Shown one piece after another: positions 8,062 to 16,552 of a stretch of DNA of 64,000 nt (position 1 is its first letter; the number at the start of each line of letters is the position of its first letter). The stretch is from the NCBI GenBank assembly GCA_029261995.1, contig JAJDAF010000039.1:1-64000 (forward strand), read 5' to 3'. The translations under genes were made by a program, and so were the position numbers. Under the pieces are notes generated by a model that was given only the letters and a program-made list of their open reading frames with translations, was not told the origin of the DNA and ran no database searches. The DNA comes from Candidatus Zhuqueibacterota bacterium. Lineage in GTDB: Bacteria > Zhuqueibacterota > Zhuqueibacteria > Oceanimicrobiales > Oceanimicrobiaceae.

Positions 8062-9048
8062 CTAGTTCAGAGCCGCCGTCTTAGGCAAATGCAGCGGTTT
8101 TTTGTGGCCATAACGCAACAGCAGGCACTGCAGAACCGACTCGGGGGCTTTATACTGAATATTGACAAACACGCTGCTACTTCTGTGAAAAGAACTGGTA
8201 TCTATGCGGAATCCGAAGAGATGTTCCTCGCCGAACTTCAGAATTGTGGAGCCAAATTTGGGGATCTTCGCCACGAAAATGCCTTTGCCGACGTAGACTG
8301 CCTGAACCTCGCCAAGCGTTGGTTGGGTCTCGGAAAACAACCGGATATAGTCGCCGAAGACCAGCTCGCGAATGTCACTCGGATGGAAAGTCGGCTTCTT
8401 CTTGCTTGTGATGAGTTCATTGACCTTATCGAACTTGCCCTTGCCGGCCGCTTCCAGCATCTCTTCCGCCAGCTCCATAATATTGACAAATTCGGAGGGC
8501 ACGTCAGTCGGACTCGGCGCGTTCTTAAAATCATCCTGATAGGCGTACCTTGTGACTACCCTGGCCCACACTGCCCGGCGTGACTCAAAGGTCGGAACCA
8601 CATCCAGGTCCAATATCTTGACTTCGTAGCGTGCCTGCTGCACCTTTGAGTTCTTCACGAGATTGACATATATGGTGTACTCGCGGGCAAGATTGTCGGG
8701 CCGTGGCGGCCGCGCCCGCAGCAAACCAATCACATTGTCGCGGGCAGTAATGCGGCGGTTGCGTAGCGACTGGTCGATGGCGCGGAAAACGGCGCGCAGA
8801 GAATTCTGCTCGATATCGTCGTCTTCATAAGCGCAACCAAAGGTCTGGATATAGTTGTCGTTCCGGTAGACGGTCTCGAGCGGGCGCTGGATGACCGTGC
8901 GCATTGTACCCAGAAGCGTGGTTTGCGAATTCCGCGACCAGCACTTCTCTTTATACTTCTTTTCTTTTTCCGGACTGATAGACTGGGACTGCGCCGTCGT
9001 GACCAGCAGCAACAACAACACGCCCATCCTTGAGATATTCTGCGCCAT
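8062..9048 (-). CDS. Secreted protein of unknown function
   Basis: This is a 328-residue protein with an N-terminal signal peptide (hydrophobic run VLLLLLVTTAQS, cleavage near residue 21) and no further membrane segment. It is not assigned to a family. The start at 9048 is chosen because GGAAAGGCAGGG precedes it directly. The frame open to 9126 would place 26 residues before the signal peptide. The mature protein has few cysteines and a basic C-terminus (YGHKKPLHLPK). It lies between the TonB-like operon and the divergent kinase cluster, about 176 bases from the former, and probably has its own promoter. Membership of the signalling locus is inferred from position. Confidence 0.8.
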   Translation of the reverse strand: MAQNISRMGVLLLLLVTTAQSQSISPEKEKKYKEKCWSRNSQTTLLGTMRTVIQRPLETVYRNDNYIQTFGCAYEDDDIEQNSLRAVFRAIDQSLRNRRITARDNVIGLLRARPPRPDNLAREYTIYVNLVKNSKVQQARYEVKILDLDVVPTFESRRAVWARVVTRYAYQDDFKNAPSPTDVPSEFVNIMELAEEMLEAAGKGKFDKVNELITSKKKPTFHPSDIRELVFGDYIRLFSETQPTLGEVQAVYVGKGIFVAKIPKFGSTILKFGEEHLFGFRIDTSSFHRSSSVFVNIQYKAPESVLQCLLLRYGHKKPLHLPKTAALN

Positions 9049-9468
9049 TAACCCTGCCTTTCCGTCGTGAAAAGTATAAGATGAGAATCCGAGCACGTCT
9101 GTTTTTAAAGAGATATGAGCCAGCAAACTGAGCCATCAATCTAAAGTTGGTATTTAATCACTTTCGTGGGATTCTGCGGAAAAACTCAGGCAAAAAAACA
9201 GGACAATTCTCTGCGTGATTACAAAATTGCAGGAACGACTGTCTCAAAGCGAAACAAATGAGCAAGATCTTGCACATCCTTCCCGATGGTTATTCCGGCG
9301 CTGTCGCTTCGAAACTCCTGCCAGATGGAAAAAGGGACAATATGGCACGAGTTTTGTAGAACTACGGATATCCCCTCGCAACAATCATGGCTTACTTTCG
9401 GGGGAAAAGCGCCAGTACCATTCCTAAACTCTTTTGATTCATACGCTTGTTATGCAACCGAACTCCGA
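9049..9468. other. Divergent control region between the secreted gene and the TPR gene
   Basis: This 420-base stretch separates two divergent genes. A TATACT hexamer at 9073-9078 (minus) could be the -10 of the left gene, but no matching -35 is seen. A sigma-54-like site is listed at 9343-9358. The upstream part of the plus-strand frame (9286-9468) is open but has no signal peptide logic and is taken as non-coding. Confidence 0.5.
9343..9358 (+). promoter_or_regulatory. Possible sigma-54 promoter for the TPR/kinase gene set
   Basis: TGGCAC-GAGTT-TTGTA matches the -24 element fully and the -12 element except for GT instead of GC. It lies about 110 bases ahead of the ATG at 9469. Confidence 0.3.
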
Positions 9469-11025
9469 ATGACGAACATGACCCTCAGGTTTCTACTGGT
9501 TCTCAATATCTGCCTGTTTACCCAGAACGTGTTTTCTCAATCTCAAATCCGCGAGGCAAACGATTGGTATCAACTTGCCCTGGAAGATGATACACCGGTC
9601 GGAGCCATGCGCGCGCTGCAAAACGCCATTGCCAGCGATCCGAAGTTTGTTGAAGCGCTGCTGCAATTGGGACGAGTGTACAAACAGACAGAACAGTTTC
9701 AGAAGGCCAAGACTTACCTGCTGCGTGCCTACACTGCAAGACTGGCGCAAATCGACAACAGCACAAAGTCTGACATTCTTTACGAACTTGCCCTGACCTA
9801 TAAAGCCCTCGGTGAAATAAAGGCCAGCGAAGATGCCTTCCGAGGCGCCCGCAACCTGACGGACTCGCAAGTGCATCGAAGCAAGATCTCGCTTGAACTG
9901 GGAGAGATTCTATTTCAGAGGGAACAGTACGGCGAGGCCATGGCGGATCTATCGCAATGCCGGGAACTCTCCGCGAAAGACCAACCCTACTATGAGCAAC
10001 TGCTCAATGCAACATCCAAAGCTCTCGAGGCCGAAAAGTTGTACCGGCTGGGCCGCGAGGCCGAAGACAACCGGCTGACCGCGACAGCAATCGGGATGTA
10101 CCGCAAGGTCGAAGCGAGCATGCCGGGCTTCCGGGACGTTGAAAGCCGGATTGACCTGCTCACGGCCGGCGCCGCGAATCCTGAACATCTCAGCCGCGAC
10201 CTCGTTGCGGTTCAAAAGCCGACGCCACAGCCTGCGGCCGCGGCCGAAGCCGTACCAGCGAAGACAGAGAAGAGGCCGGCGCGGAAAGCTCGGCCACTTG
10301 TTGACGAAATTCAGGAGCCCGGAACCACGCGCCCGCAAGTGGTGAAAGTCCGCTCCGAAACCGCGGTACCTCGTGCGGCAAAAAAGACGGTGGCATCGCC
10401 TCACCTGGCGGGTCCGCCACCCGCCAAGTCTGCGTATTCAACACGGCAAACAGAACCTCTGGCAAAGACTGAACACCTGCCACCAACAAACCGTGTGCGG
10501 CCGCATCCGCCTGCGCCGGGTAAATCCGCACAGCCCCACCTGATGCAGAAGCACATCGCCTCACCGAAAACAACGGCCTATCGCTCCACTTACAAAGCGG
10601 AGGCCCCAGAGCCGGAGGCCAGGCAAGGCTCTTCACGGGTGTTGCTGCTTGGCAGTCTTGCCATGGGATTGCTGGTATTGCCGCTTCTGGGTTTGGTGAT
10701 GGCATCACCCACCGTCCGTGCCCGCATGCTTATGCTGTTAGGCCTGCCGCGCCGCGCCGTGCCGATTTACGAACGCATGCTGCTCAAGCACCCCGATGCC
10801 TTGTGGCTCTACCCGTCGCTGGCCAAACTCTACTACAGAGATAACCGCCACGATGAGCAGGCGATGAGTGTCTATCGCATGATCCAGCACTTGAACGCAA
10901 ACGGCCGGATCAATGACAGCTTGACGGTCAATATTCTCAACCGATATCTTTCAAAAGTCGAAACGGCCTCCGTGCAGATTGAAATCCTAGAGAATACTCC
11001 GTTAAAAGGACGTTCGCAGGGATGA
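9469..11025 (+). CDS. Membrane-anchored TPR protein (periplasmic TPRs, one TM, cytoplasmic TPR tail)
   Basis: This 518-residue bitopic protein carries a signal peptide at 1-24 (NVFSQ) and several tetratricopeptide repeats to about residue 235. A long Pro/Ala/Lys-rich linker follows at about 240-385, then a membrane helix at about 391-412. The tail of about 105 residues contains one more TPR unit (RRAVPIYERMLLKHPDALWLY). The tail aligns with the tail of the protein at 18244-20094, so the two flank the kinase-phosphatase genes as paralogues. Topology therefore puts the N-terminal TPRs outside and the tail in the cytoplasm. The ATG at 9469 is chosen by the signal peptide; its ribosome site is weak, and a second ATG lies at 9478. 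A scaffold role for the signalling complex is inference. Confidence 0.82.
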   Translation: MTNMTLRFLLVLNICLFTQNVFSQSQIREANDWYQLALEDDTPVGAMRALQNAIASDPKFVEALLQLGRVYKQTEQFQKAKTYLLRAYTARLAQIDNSTKSDILYELALTYKALGEIKASEDAFRGARNLTDSQVHRSKISLELGEILFQREQYGEAMADLSQCRELSAKDQPYYEQLLNATSKALEAEKLYRLGREAEDNRLTATAIGMYRKVEASMPGFRDVESRIDLLTAGAANPEHLSRDLVAVQKPTPQPAAAAEAVPAKTEKRPARKARPLVDEIQEPGTTRPQVVKVRSETAVPRAAKKTVASPHLAGPPPAKSAYSTRQTEPLAKTEHLPPTNRVRPHPPAPGKSAQPHLMQKHIASPKTTAYRSTYKAEAPEPEARQGSSRVLLLGSLAMGLLVLPLLGLVMASPTVRARMLMLLGLPRRAVPIYERMLLKHPDALWLYPSLAKLYYRDNRHDEQAMSVYRMIQHLNANGRINDSLTVNILNRYLSKVETASVQIEILENTPLKGRSQG

Positions 11026-11172
11026 AGCACCATGACGCCCTGCCGACAGCCGCTTTGTATAACGGAACCGCTGTCTCAAAACGGCACGGATTGTCGGCAA
11101 CTGTAGTGGAGTGAAACATCGACACGAAACACGCTTTGACATAAGTGAAAAATTATCAGATGGTTAATTTGC

Positions 11173-11188
11173 TGGCATGTGAATTGCC
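11173..11188 (+). promoter_or_regulatory. Sigma-54 (-24/-12) promoter candidate of the kinase gene
   Basis: TGGCAT-GTGAA-TTGCC fits the consensus TGGCAY-N5-TTGCW, with GG and GC separated by exactly ten bases. Transcription would start near 11199, giving a leader of about 95 bases that contains the hairpin at 11242-11260. No sigma-54 activator gene lies in the window. Confidence 0.5.
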
Positions 11189-11241
11189 ATTGGGGCGAGA
11201 GCATCTGCTCGATTTCCAATCCAAGCTCACATGAGTACTCT

Positions 11242-11260
11242 CTATCACTTCTGGTGATAG
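11242..11260 (+). promoter_or_regulatory. Perfect palindrome in the kinase leader
   Basis: CTATCAC-TTCTG-GTGATAG is a 7-base perfect inverted repeat, 14 bases ahead of the ribosome site (AGAGGAG, 11275-11281) of the kinase. It could be an operator or an mRNA hairpin. Confidence 0.45.
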
Positions 11261-11294
11261 AATTTCACCATTCCAAGAGGAGACAACCTGCGAT

Positions 11295-14036
11295 ATGAGT
11301 GTTGGTTCAGTCATTAGCGGAAAATACGAAGTCAGGAAGGAGATCAAGAGGGGTGGGTTTGGGATTATCTATGAAGGCGTAGACACCAATTTCGGGAAGA
11401 CGGTCGCCATCAAAGCGATCGATCCGGACTTGCTGGGAGAGGCCAAATATGTCGATATGTTCCAGCACGAGGCGCTGAACATCGCGCGACTCAACCATCA
11501 GAACATCGTGCAGGTCTTCGACATCAGGCGCGGCGATGCCGGGCAAGTCTACATTATCATGGAATACATCGACGGCTTTGATTTGCTGCGCGTCCTGCGG
11601 GCGTGTCGCAACAAGGGCACGCAGATGCCGCCGCATCTCGCCGCTCACCTGGCCTCGGAAGTGTGCAACGGCCTTGACTATGCGCACAACCGCCGGGATC
11701 TGGAAACCAAAGAGCCACTGAAACTGGTGCACAAGGACATCTCGCCGGTCAACATCATGCTCACCCGCTCGGGCGAAGTCAAGATTATCGACTTCGGTAT
11801 GGCCGGTCTGCTGAATCCGCACAAGAAGAAGTTCAATCAGGTGCAGATCCAAGGCAACATCCGCTACCTAGCGCCGGAGCAGGCGAAGCAGGACGAATTG
11901 GACCGGCGCGTGGACATCTTCTCCCTCGGCGTAGTGCTGTTTGAAATACTCACCGGCGAACGCCTGGTGGCTTCCAATAACATGCAGCAAATCGTCGAAG
12001 GCCTGATCTTGGGCGATTTCAACCTGTCCCGCCTCGAGACGCCGGACATTCCGGAAAAACTGCAGCAGATCACCGCAAAAGCCCTGGCAGCCAACCGCGG
12101 CAATCGCTACCCGACCGCGAACGACATGTACCGCGACCTGATGCACCATCTTATCCTGACTGCTCCTACTGCCAATTTCACATCTGAGTTGGTTGACTTT
12201 TTCGACGAGGTCGATCCCGATTCCGTCGAGGGTAGCGTGAGTGAAAGCGATGACACCGAACTGAGCATGTCCCCGGAGATTGAAACCGAGACGGAAACCG
12301 GGCCTGTGGCATTTGAGCCGGACTCCGGCAACGGGACGCAACAGCCAGTGGATGAGCACTCTTTGCCTGTCGAAGCGGCGCCTCATTCAGACGACAAGCC
12401 ACCGGAAACCGAGACCGACGAGCCCCTTGAGGCCAGTGAACCGGTTGAGACTGCCGGCGTTGCCCCGGACCTCGATGACGGCAACGGTGCCCCGCCTGAC
12501 GATCTTTCCTCGCAGGCGGACAGCCAGATCGAGTCCGAAGGTTGGCAGGCTAGCGAGCCAATTGCTGAATCGGAGCCAGAGCAGGAACCGACCGCGCCGG
12601 AGAGTCCTTCCGATTACTACAGCTTTGTCGATGAAAGCGACGATGACAATCAAAAGACTATTATCGACATCGTCAGGCTGTCGGCGCGAACGCATCAGAA
12701 ATCAATCATCATTGCTTTGGTCACGCTGCTGGTTTCAGTGCTTTCGTTCACCGTTGTCGATACCTTTGCGAATCTCACGCCGTTCGGCACCAGCATCTAT
12801 GATTTTCTGTTCCCGCCCGCAATCAAGGTCGTGTCGGTGCCTTCTCAGGCCAGCGTTTATCTCGACGACCAATTATTGATGGCAACCACACCGTTGACCC
12901 TGAACGAAATCTCCCCCGGTGTGCACAAACTGATGCTGACGCTGCCCCAATATGAATCCATTGTGAAGTCCATAAATGTGGCGCGCAAAGGCGAGCTTCA
13001 TCTCTCGGGCGAAGCGGCGCGGCGTGGCAGCCAGCCCTACGTTCTGAAATTCAAGAACAGGCTGGATATCACTTCGCAACCTGCGGGAGCCCAGATAATT
13101 GTCGATGGCACCCGTCTCACCCAGGTGACTCCGGCGACAGTATTCTGGGATGTCTCAGAAGAGCCGGCAAAAATTGAACTTGAACTGGCCGGGCTGCCGA
13201 AACTCACCGGGCTCAGCATCAATTCCATGGCAGGAATGGAGGCCATTGCCGACCGCAGGTTGTGGAAGGTCGATAAGCCAATTGCGGGCAAGGCCCACTA
13301 CCTGATCGAAGGCATTTTCCATCGAAGCATCACCTTCAACTCGACACCGAGGATAGCGGACATCCACTATAATGGCAGCGAAAAACCGGTTGGCGTGACC
13401 GGAATCAGCGGCAACATGATGCTGCCAATCGGCGACCACAGTTTTACTTACCGCAAACAAGGATATCTGCCTTCCAGCTTCACGCTCAGTGTGGACGAGA
13501 ACACTCCTGCGGTGGTGCACCGCGACCTGAGCCGAACGGTGCGAATCTTCGCTAAAGACGCCCTGTCAGGCGTTGATCGCGACCTGAAGGCGAAAGTGGT
13601 TTCTCTAAGCCTCAACGGCAAGCCGCGCGTTCGCAACAAGCGTACGCCGGCCGCGGTTCAGCTTCTACCCTATTCCTACACCGCACTGGTGCGCAAGAAA
13701 GGCTACCACGATTTGACGATCAACATCTCACCCAAAGACAAATCGATTGTGGCAAAAATGCAACCCCTTTACCACGAAATTACAGTTGAGGCAATTGATG
13801 CAATCACCAGCGCGCCGGTGAGCACCGCCAAGATATCCTACAATCCCGAGAACATTGCCGGTTCGCCAGAGACTCTGGGAATCACGAATCAGAACGGCAA
13901 ACTCACGGGCAAGCTGGCGCCAGGCACCTACGAGGTCATGATTTCAAAGGAAGGCTACCAGGTGCAGAGAAAGAGCATTGTGTTGCGCTCAAACACCATG
14001 AACCGCCTGACCTTCAGGCTTACAGCACTAAGATAA
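11295..14036 (+). CDS. Transmembrane Ser/Thr protein kinase with periplasmic PEGA domains
   Basis: This 913-residue Hanks-type kinase should phosphorylate Ser/Thr of cytoplasmic partners. The kinase domain (about 11-290) has a Gly-rich loop RGGFG (19-23), ATP-binding Lys40, catalytic loop HKDISPVN (Asp148, Asn153), DFG (166-168) and APE (193-195). The usual Lys two residues after the catalytic Asp is Ser150, a variant also seen in other bacterial kinases, so activity is expected. An acidic, Pro-rich juxtamembrane region (about 300-465) leads to one TM helix (about 473-495). Outside are three PEGA-like beta domains (from about 510) and a C-terminal carboxypeptidase-regulatory-like domain (about 835-913). 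It sits directly ahead of an FHA reader and a PP2C phosphatase. The ATG has GGAG 12 bases ahead. Confidence 0.93.
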   Translation: MSVGSVISGKYEVRKEIKRGGFGIIYEGVDTNFGKTVAIKAIDPDLLGEAKYVDMFQHEALNIARLNHQNIVQVFDIRRGDAGQVYIIMEYIDGFDLLRVLRACRNKGTQMPPHLAAHLASEVCNGLDYAHNRRDLETKEPLKLVHKDISPVNIMLTRSGEVKIIDFGMAGLLNPHKKKFNQVQIQGNIRYLAPEQAKQDELDRRVDIFSLGVVLFEILTGERLVASNNMQQIVEGLILGDFNLSRLETPDIPEKLQQITAKALAANRGNRYPTANDMYRDLMHHLILTAPTANFTSELVDFFDEVDPDSVEGSVSESDDTELSMSPEIETETETGPVAFEPDSGNGTQQPVDEHSLPVEAAPHSDDKPPETETDEPLEASEPVETAGVAPDLDDGNGAPPDDLSSQADSQIESEGWQASEPIAESEPEQEPTAPESPSDYYSFVDESDDDNQKTIIDIVRLSARTHQKSIIIALVTLLVSVLSFTVVDTFANLTPFGTSIYDFLFPPAIKVVSVPSQASVYLDDQLLMATTPLTLNEISPGVHKLMLTLPQYESIVKSINVARKGELHLSGEAARRGSQPYVLKFKNRLDITSQPAGAQIIVDGTRLTQVTPATVFWDVSEEPAKIELELAGLPKLTGLSINSMAGMEAIADRRLWKVDKPIAGKAHYLIEGIFHRSITFNSTPRIADIHYNGSEKPVGVTGISGNMMLPIGDHSFTYRKQGYLPSSFTLSVDENTPAVVHRDLSRTVRIFAKDALSGVDRDLKAKVVSLSLNGKPRVRNKRTPAAVQLLPYSYTALVRKKGYHDLTINISPKDKSIVAKMQPLYHEITVEAIDAITSAPVSTAKISYNPENIAGSPETLGITNQNGKLTGKLAPGTYEVMISKEGYQVQRKSIVLRSNTMNRLTFRLTALR

Positions 14037-14077
14037 ATAGCCAACACACCACAACCCAGAAACAGGAGATCTGTTCA

Positions 14078-16465
14078 ATGCCGAAGTTGATCGTCAAGAA
14101 GAAAGCTGAAATCATGCAAGAGTGCGACCTGAAGACTTCGCAAGCTTCTTACACGATAGGCACTGAAAAACAAAACGACTTGAGTATCGACGACCGCCTG
14201 GTTTCAATCACCCATGCGCGGATCGAACGCTCGGGCAACCGCTTCTTCATCCGAGATCTGAAGAGTGCATTTGGCACATTCGTCAACGGCGTTCGGGTTG
14301 AAGACGTTGCGGAACTCAAGGACGGCAGCGACATTCGCCTGGGAGACCACACCATTCTCTTCGATGATCCGCTTGAAAAAATCGGCATGTCTCTGCTTGA
14401 AGAAGACGCCGCCGGTCACAGCGTTGAGCGCGATTCAGAACAGGAGTCTGCGCCAGACCGTGAAAACGCGCGTCTGGATGAACTTGAGGACAAGGTGCGC
14501 CGGGAATCGCTTACCATTCTGCGACAGGCCAGGGCGGACAAGACCGACACGCTACCCTACCAACTGCTGGCCGTCTACGGGCCCTACAAGGGCAAACGAT
14601 TCCAGCTTCTCCAGAACGAGACAAAAATTGGCCGGGACGAGAATCTCAACGACATCGTGCTCGACAAAAACAAGGTCGGCGGACCGGACCAGAGCATCTC
14701 CAGGCGTCACGCCATGGTGATGTTCCGGGACGGTTCTTTCTTTGTCACGGACAAACGCAGCAAAACACGCACGTACATAAACCGTGAAGTCGTCCCCGCT
14801 GACGGCGAAGTCGAAATTTTCCCGGACGATGAAATCGAAGTCGTAAGCGACCAGCAAAGCACAATTCTTCGCCTGGTAGAAGATGGCGCAAGCGATTTCA
14901 GGCCTCCGAGAAAGGCCGGCGTCTGGTGGGTGCGTTATCAACCGAAACTCACGGCCGCACTCGTCGGCCTGGCCCTTGTCGCCGGCGGTTTTCTCATGAC
15001 CACGGGATTTCAGGAACGCTCACTTCTAACCCAGAGGCCTGACCCATTGTCGCTGGAGCTGATCCATTGGTCAACGGACAAGAGTCTCACCTTTCAAAAT
15101 GATCAAATCGGCGGCACGGAAGAATCCAGATTATTCAGTCTGGTGCCAGCGATCTCTGACTTTGATGGCGACGGCGCCATAGATATCGCCACAACCAACA
15201 TCACCAACAAACCCATCCTGATCGCCGGCGCGACGAAATTGCCGAGTTGGTTAATAGACACGCTACCCGCCTCTGCCAAATCACCCATCATTGCGGCGGA
15301 TGTAAACCAGAACAATCTGGACGACGTCATCTATGTCACCGAGGACGGCCGTGTCGCAGCCATCGATGGAAAACATGGCGCCGAGATTTGGCTCAGCCCG
15401 TTTTTCGACCAGGAGTTGGTGGGCCCGCCCGTGGTCGGAGACTTCGACGGCGACAAGCTCAATGATGTTGCAATCGCCGATGTGACGGGAATGCTCCACA
15501 TAGGCTACAACCAGGTTCTCAGCGTGGAATGGTCATCGATTGGGACGGGCATCCCGATTCATGCCCCGCTGACTTGTGCCGATCTCGATCAGGACGGAGA
15601 TTCTGAACTCATCTGTGGCTCGGAACGCGGGATAATCTTTATCATTGATGGCGTCGATCGCAACATCGTCGGCACAATCGACATCAACGAAGCTCTGAAC
15701 CGCGCGCTTGGGACTTTCTACGAAGACAACCAAATCCGCCACCCAATCGGGGTTGCCCACCTGAATGAGGACACGCGGCTAGACTTGATCGCCAGCACCG
15801 TGCAGGGCCGAATCATCGCAATTGACGGCGCAAGCCGCGAAAGGCTCTGGCATGATGTACTAACGAACGAACTCAGCCTGAACACCGACCGCTCCTTCCC
15901 TTTTGCGGTTGGAGATCTCGATGGCAATGGACGCCTGGATGTCGTCGCAGCGGCAGAGGGCGGCGAAGTCCGGGCCTACGTGGGTAGCGGCCAGGATCAG
16001 GGAGCCGTGTTTTTGTGGGCGGCCGCGCCCGAAACGCCTTCAGCCATCAATGGCTTCATGGTCGGGGATATCAACAAAGATGCGGCGGCGGACATCGTTT
16101 TCAACAACACGGATGGCATTCTGTGGGTACTCGACGGCAAGACCGGAACCAACCTGACAAACATGGAGCAGGGTTCGCCGGTCCAAACGAGTATGCCTCT
16201 GGCCGCGGACCTGCAGGATGATGGGCTGCTGGATATTTTCTCCATGACCCGCACGGGGATCGTATTTCAATATAAGACGAACAGCAGAGTACCACGCGGC
16301 GCTATCATCTGGGGTCAGCAATACGGTCAGTCTGGCAACACCCTGAATGAAGCCTACCAGCTTCCTGAAACCCTGACAGCCGATGCATCCTTGCTGGTCG
16401 GCCTGCTTATGTTCCTGGGAGGCGGCGCCGTGACCTTCCTCATCCAGAAACGCAGGCGCAATTAG
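14078..16465 (+). CDS. Double-FHA membrane protein with periplasmic FG-GAP propeller
   Basis: This 795-residue protein has two cytoplasmic FHA domains, at 1-105 and about 165-270. Both are phosphothreonine-binding modules; the second has the IGRDE...SISRRHA signature, the first the looser IGTEK...SITHARIE. One TM helix lies at about 290-310. About eight FG-GAP/VCBS-like repeats follow (motifs such as SDFDGDGAIDI, GDFDGDKLNDV, ADLDQDGDSEL, GDLDGNGRLDV), expected to form a calcium-binding beta-propeller in the periplasm. A second TM helix lies near the C-terminus (about 770-789), followed by a basic KRRRN tail. It is thus a phospho-reader with a large outside sensor. AGGAGA precedes the ATG. 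It lies between the kinase and the phosphatase. The propeller ligand is unknown. Confidence 0.92.
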   Translation: MPKLIVKKKAEIMQECDLKTSQASYTIGTEKQNDLSIDDRLVSITHARIERSGNRFFIRDLKSAFGTFVNGVRVEDVAELKDGSDIRLGDHTILFDDPLEKIGMSLLEEDAAGHSVERDSEQESAPDRENARLDELEDKVRRESLTILRQARADKTDTLPYQLLAVYGPYKGKRFQLLQNETKIGRDENLNDIVLDKNKVGGPDQSISRRHAMVMFRDGSFFVTDKRSKTRTYINREVVPADGEVEIFPDDEIEVVSDQQSTILRLVEDGASDFRPPRKAGVWWVRYQPKLTAALVGLALVAGGFLMTTGFQERSLLTQRPDPLSLELIHWSTDKSLTFQNDQIGGTEESRLFSLVPAISDFDGDGAIDIATTNITNKPILIAGATKLPSWLIDTLPASAKSPIIAADVNQNNLDDVIYVTEDGRVAAIDGKHGAEIWLSPFFDQELVGPPVVGDFDGDKLNDVAIADVTGMLHIGYNQVLSVEWSSIGTGIPIHAPLTCADLDQDGDSELICGSERGIIFIIDGVDRNIVGTIDINEALNRALGTFYEDNQIRHPIGVAHLNEDTRLDLIASTVQGRIIAIDGASRERLWHDVLTNELSLNTDRSFPFAVGDLDGNGRLDVVAAAEGGEVRAYVGSGQDQGAVFLWAAAPETPSAINGFMVGDINKDAAADIVFNNTDGILWVLDGKTGTNLTNMEQGSPVQTSMPLAADLQDDGLLDIFSMTRTGIVFQYKTNSRVPRGAIIWGQQYGQSGNTLNEAYQLPETLTADASLLVGLLMFLGGGAVTFLIQKRRRN

Positions 16466-16552
16466 AGAGGCACAAACAATCGACTTGGGGCTGATCCCAC
16501 CTACTCTCCTCCGGAGCAGGTAACACTCAAAATCAAGGGAATCGCGGCAGGC

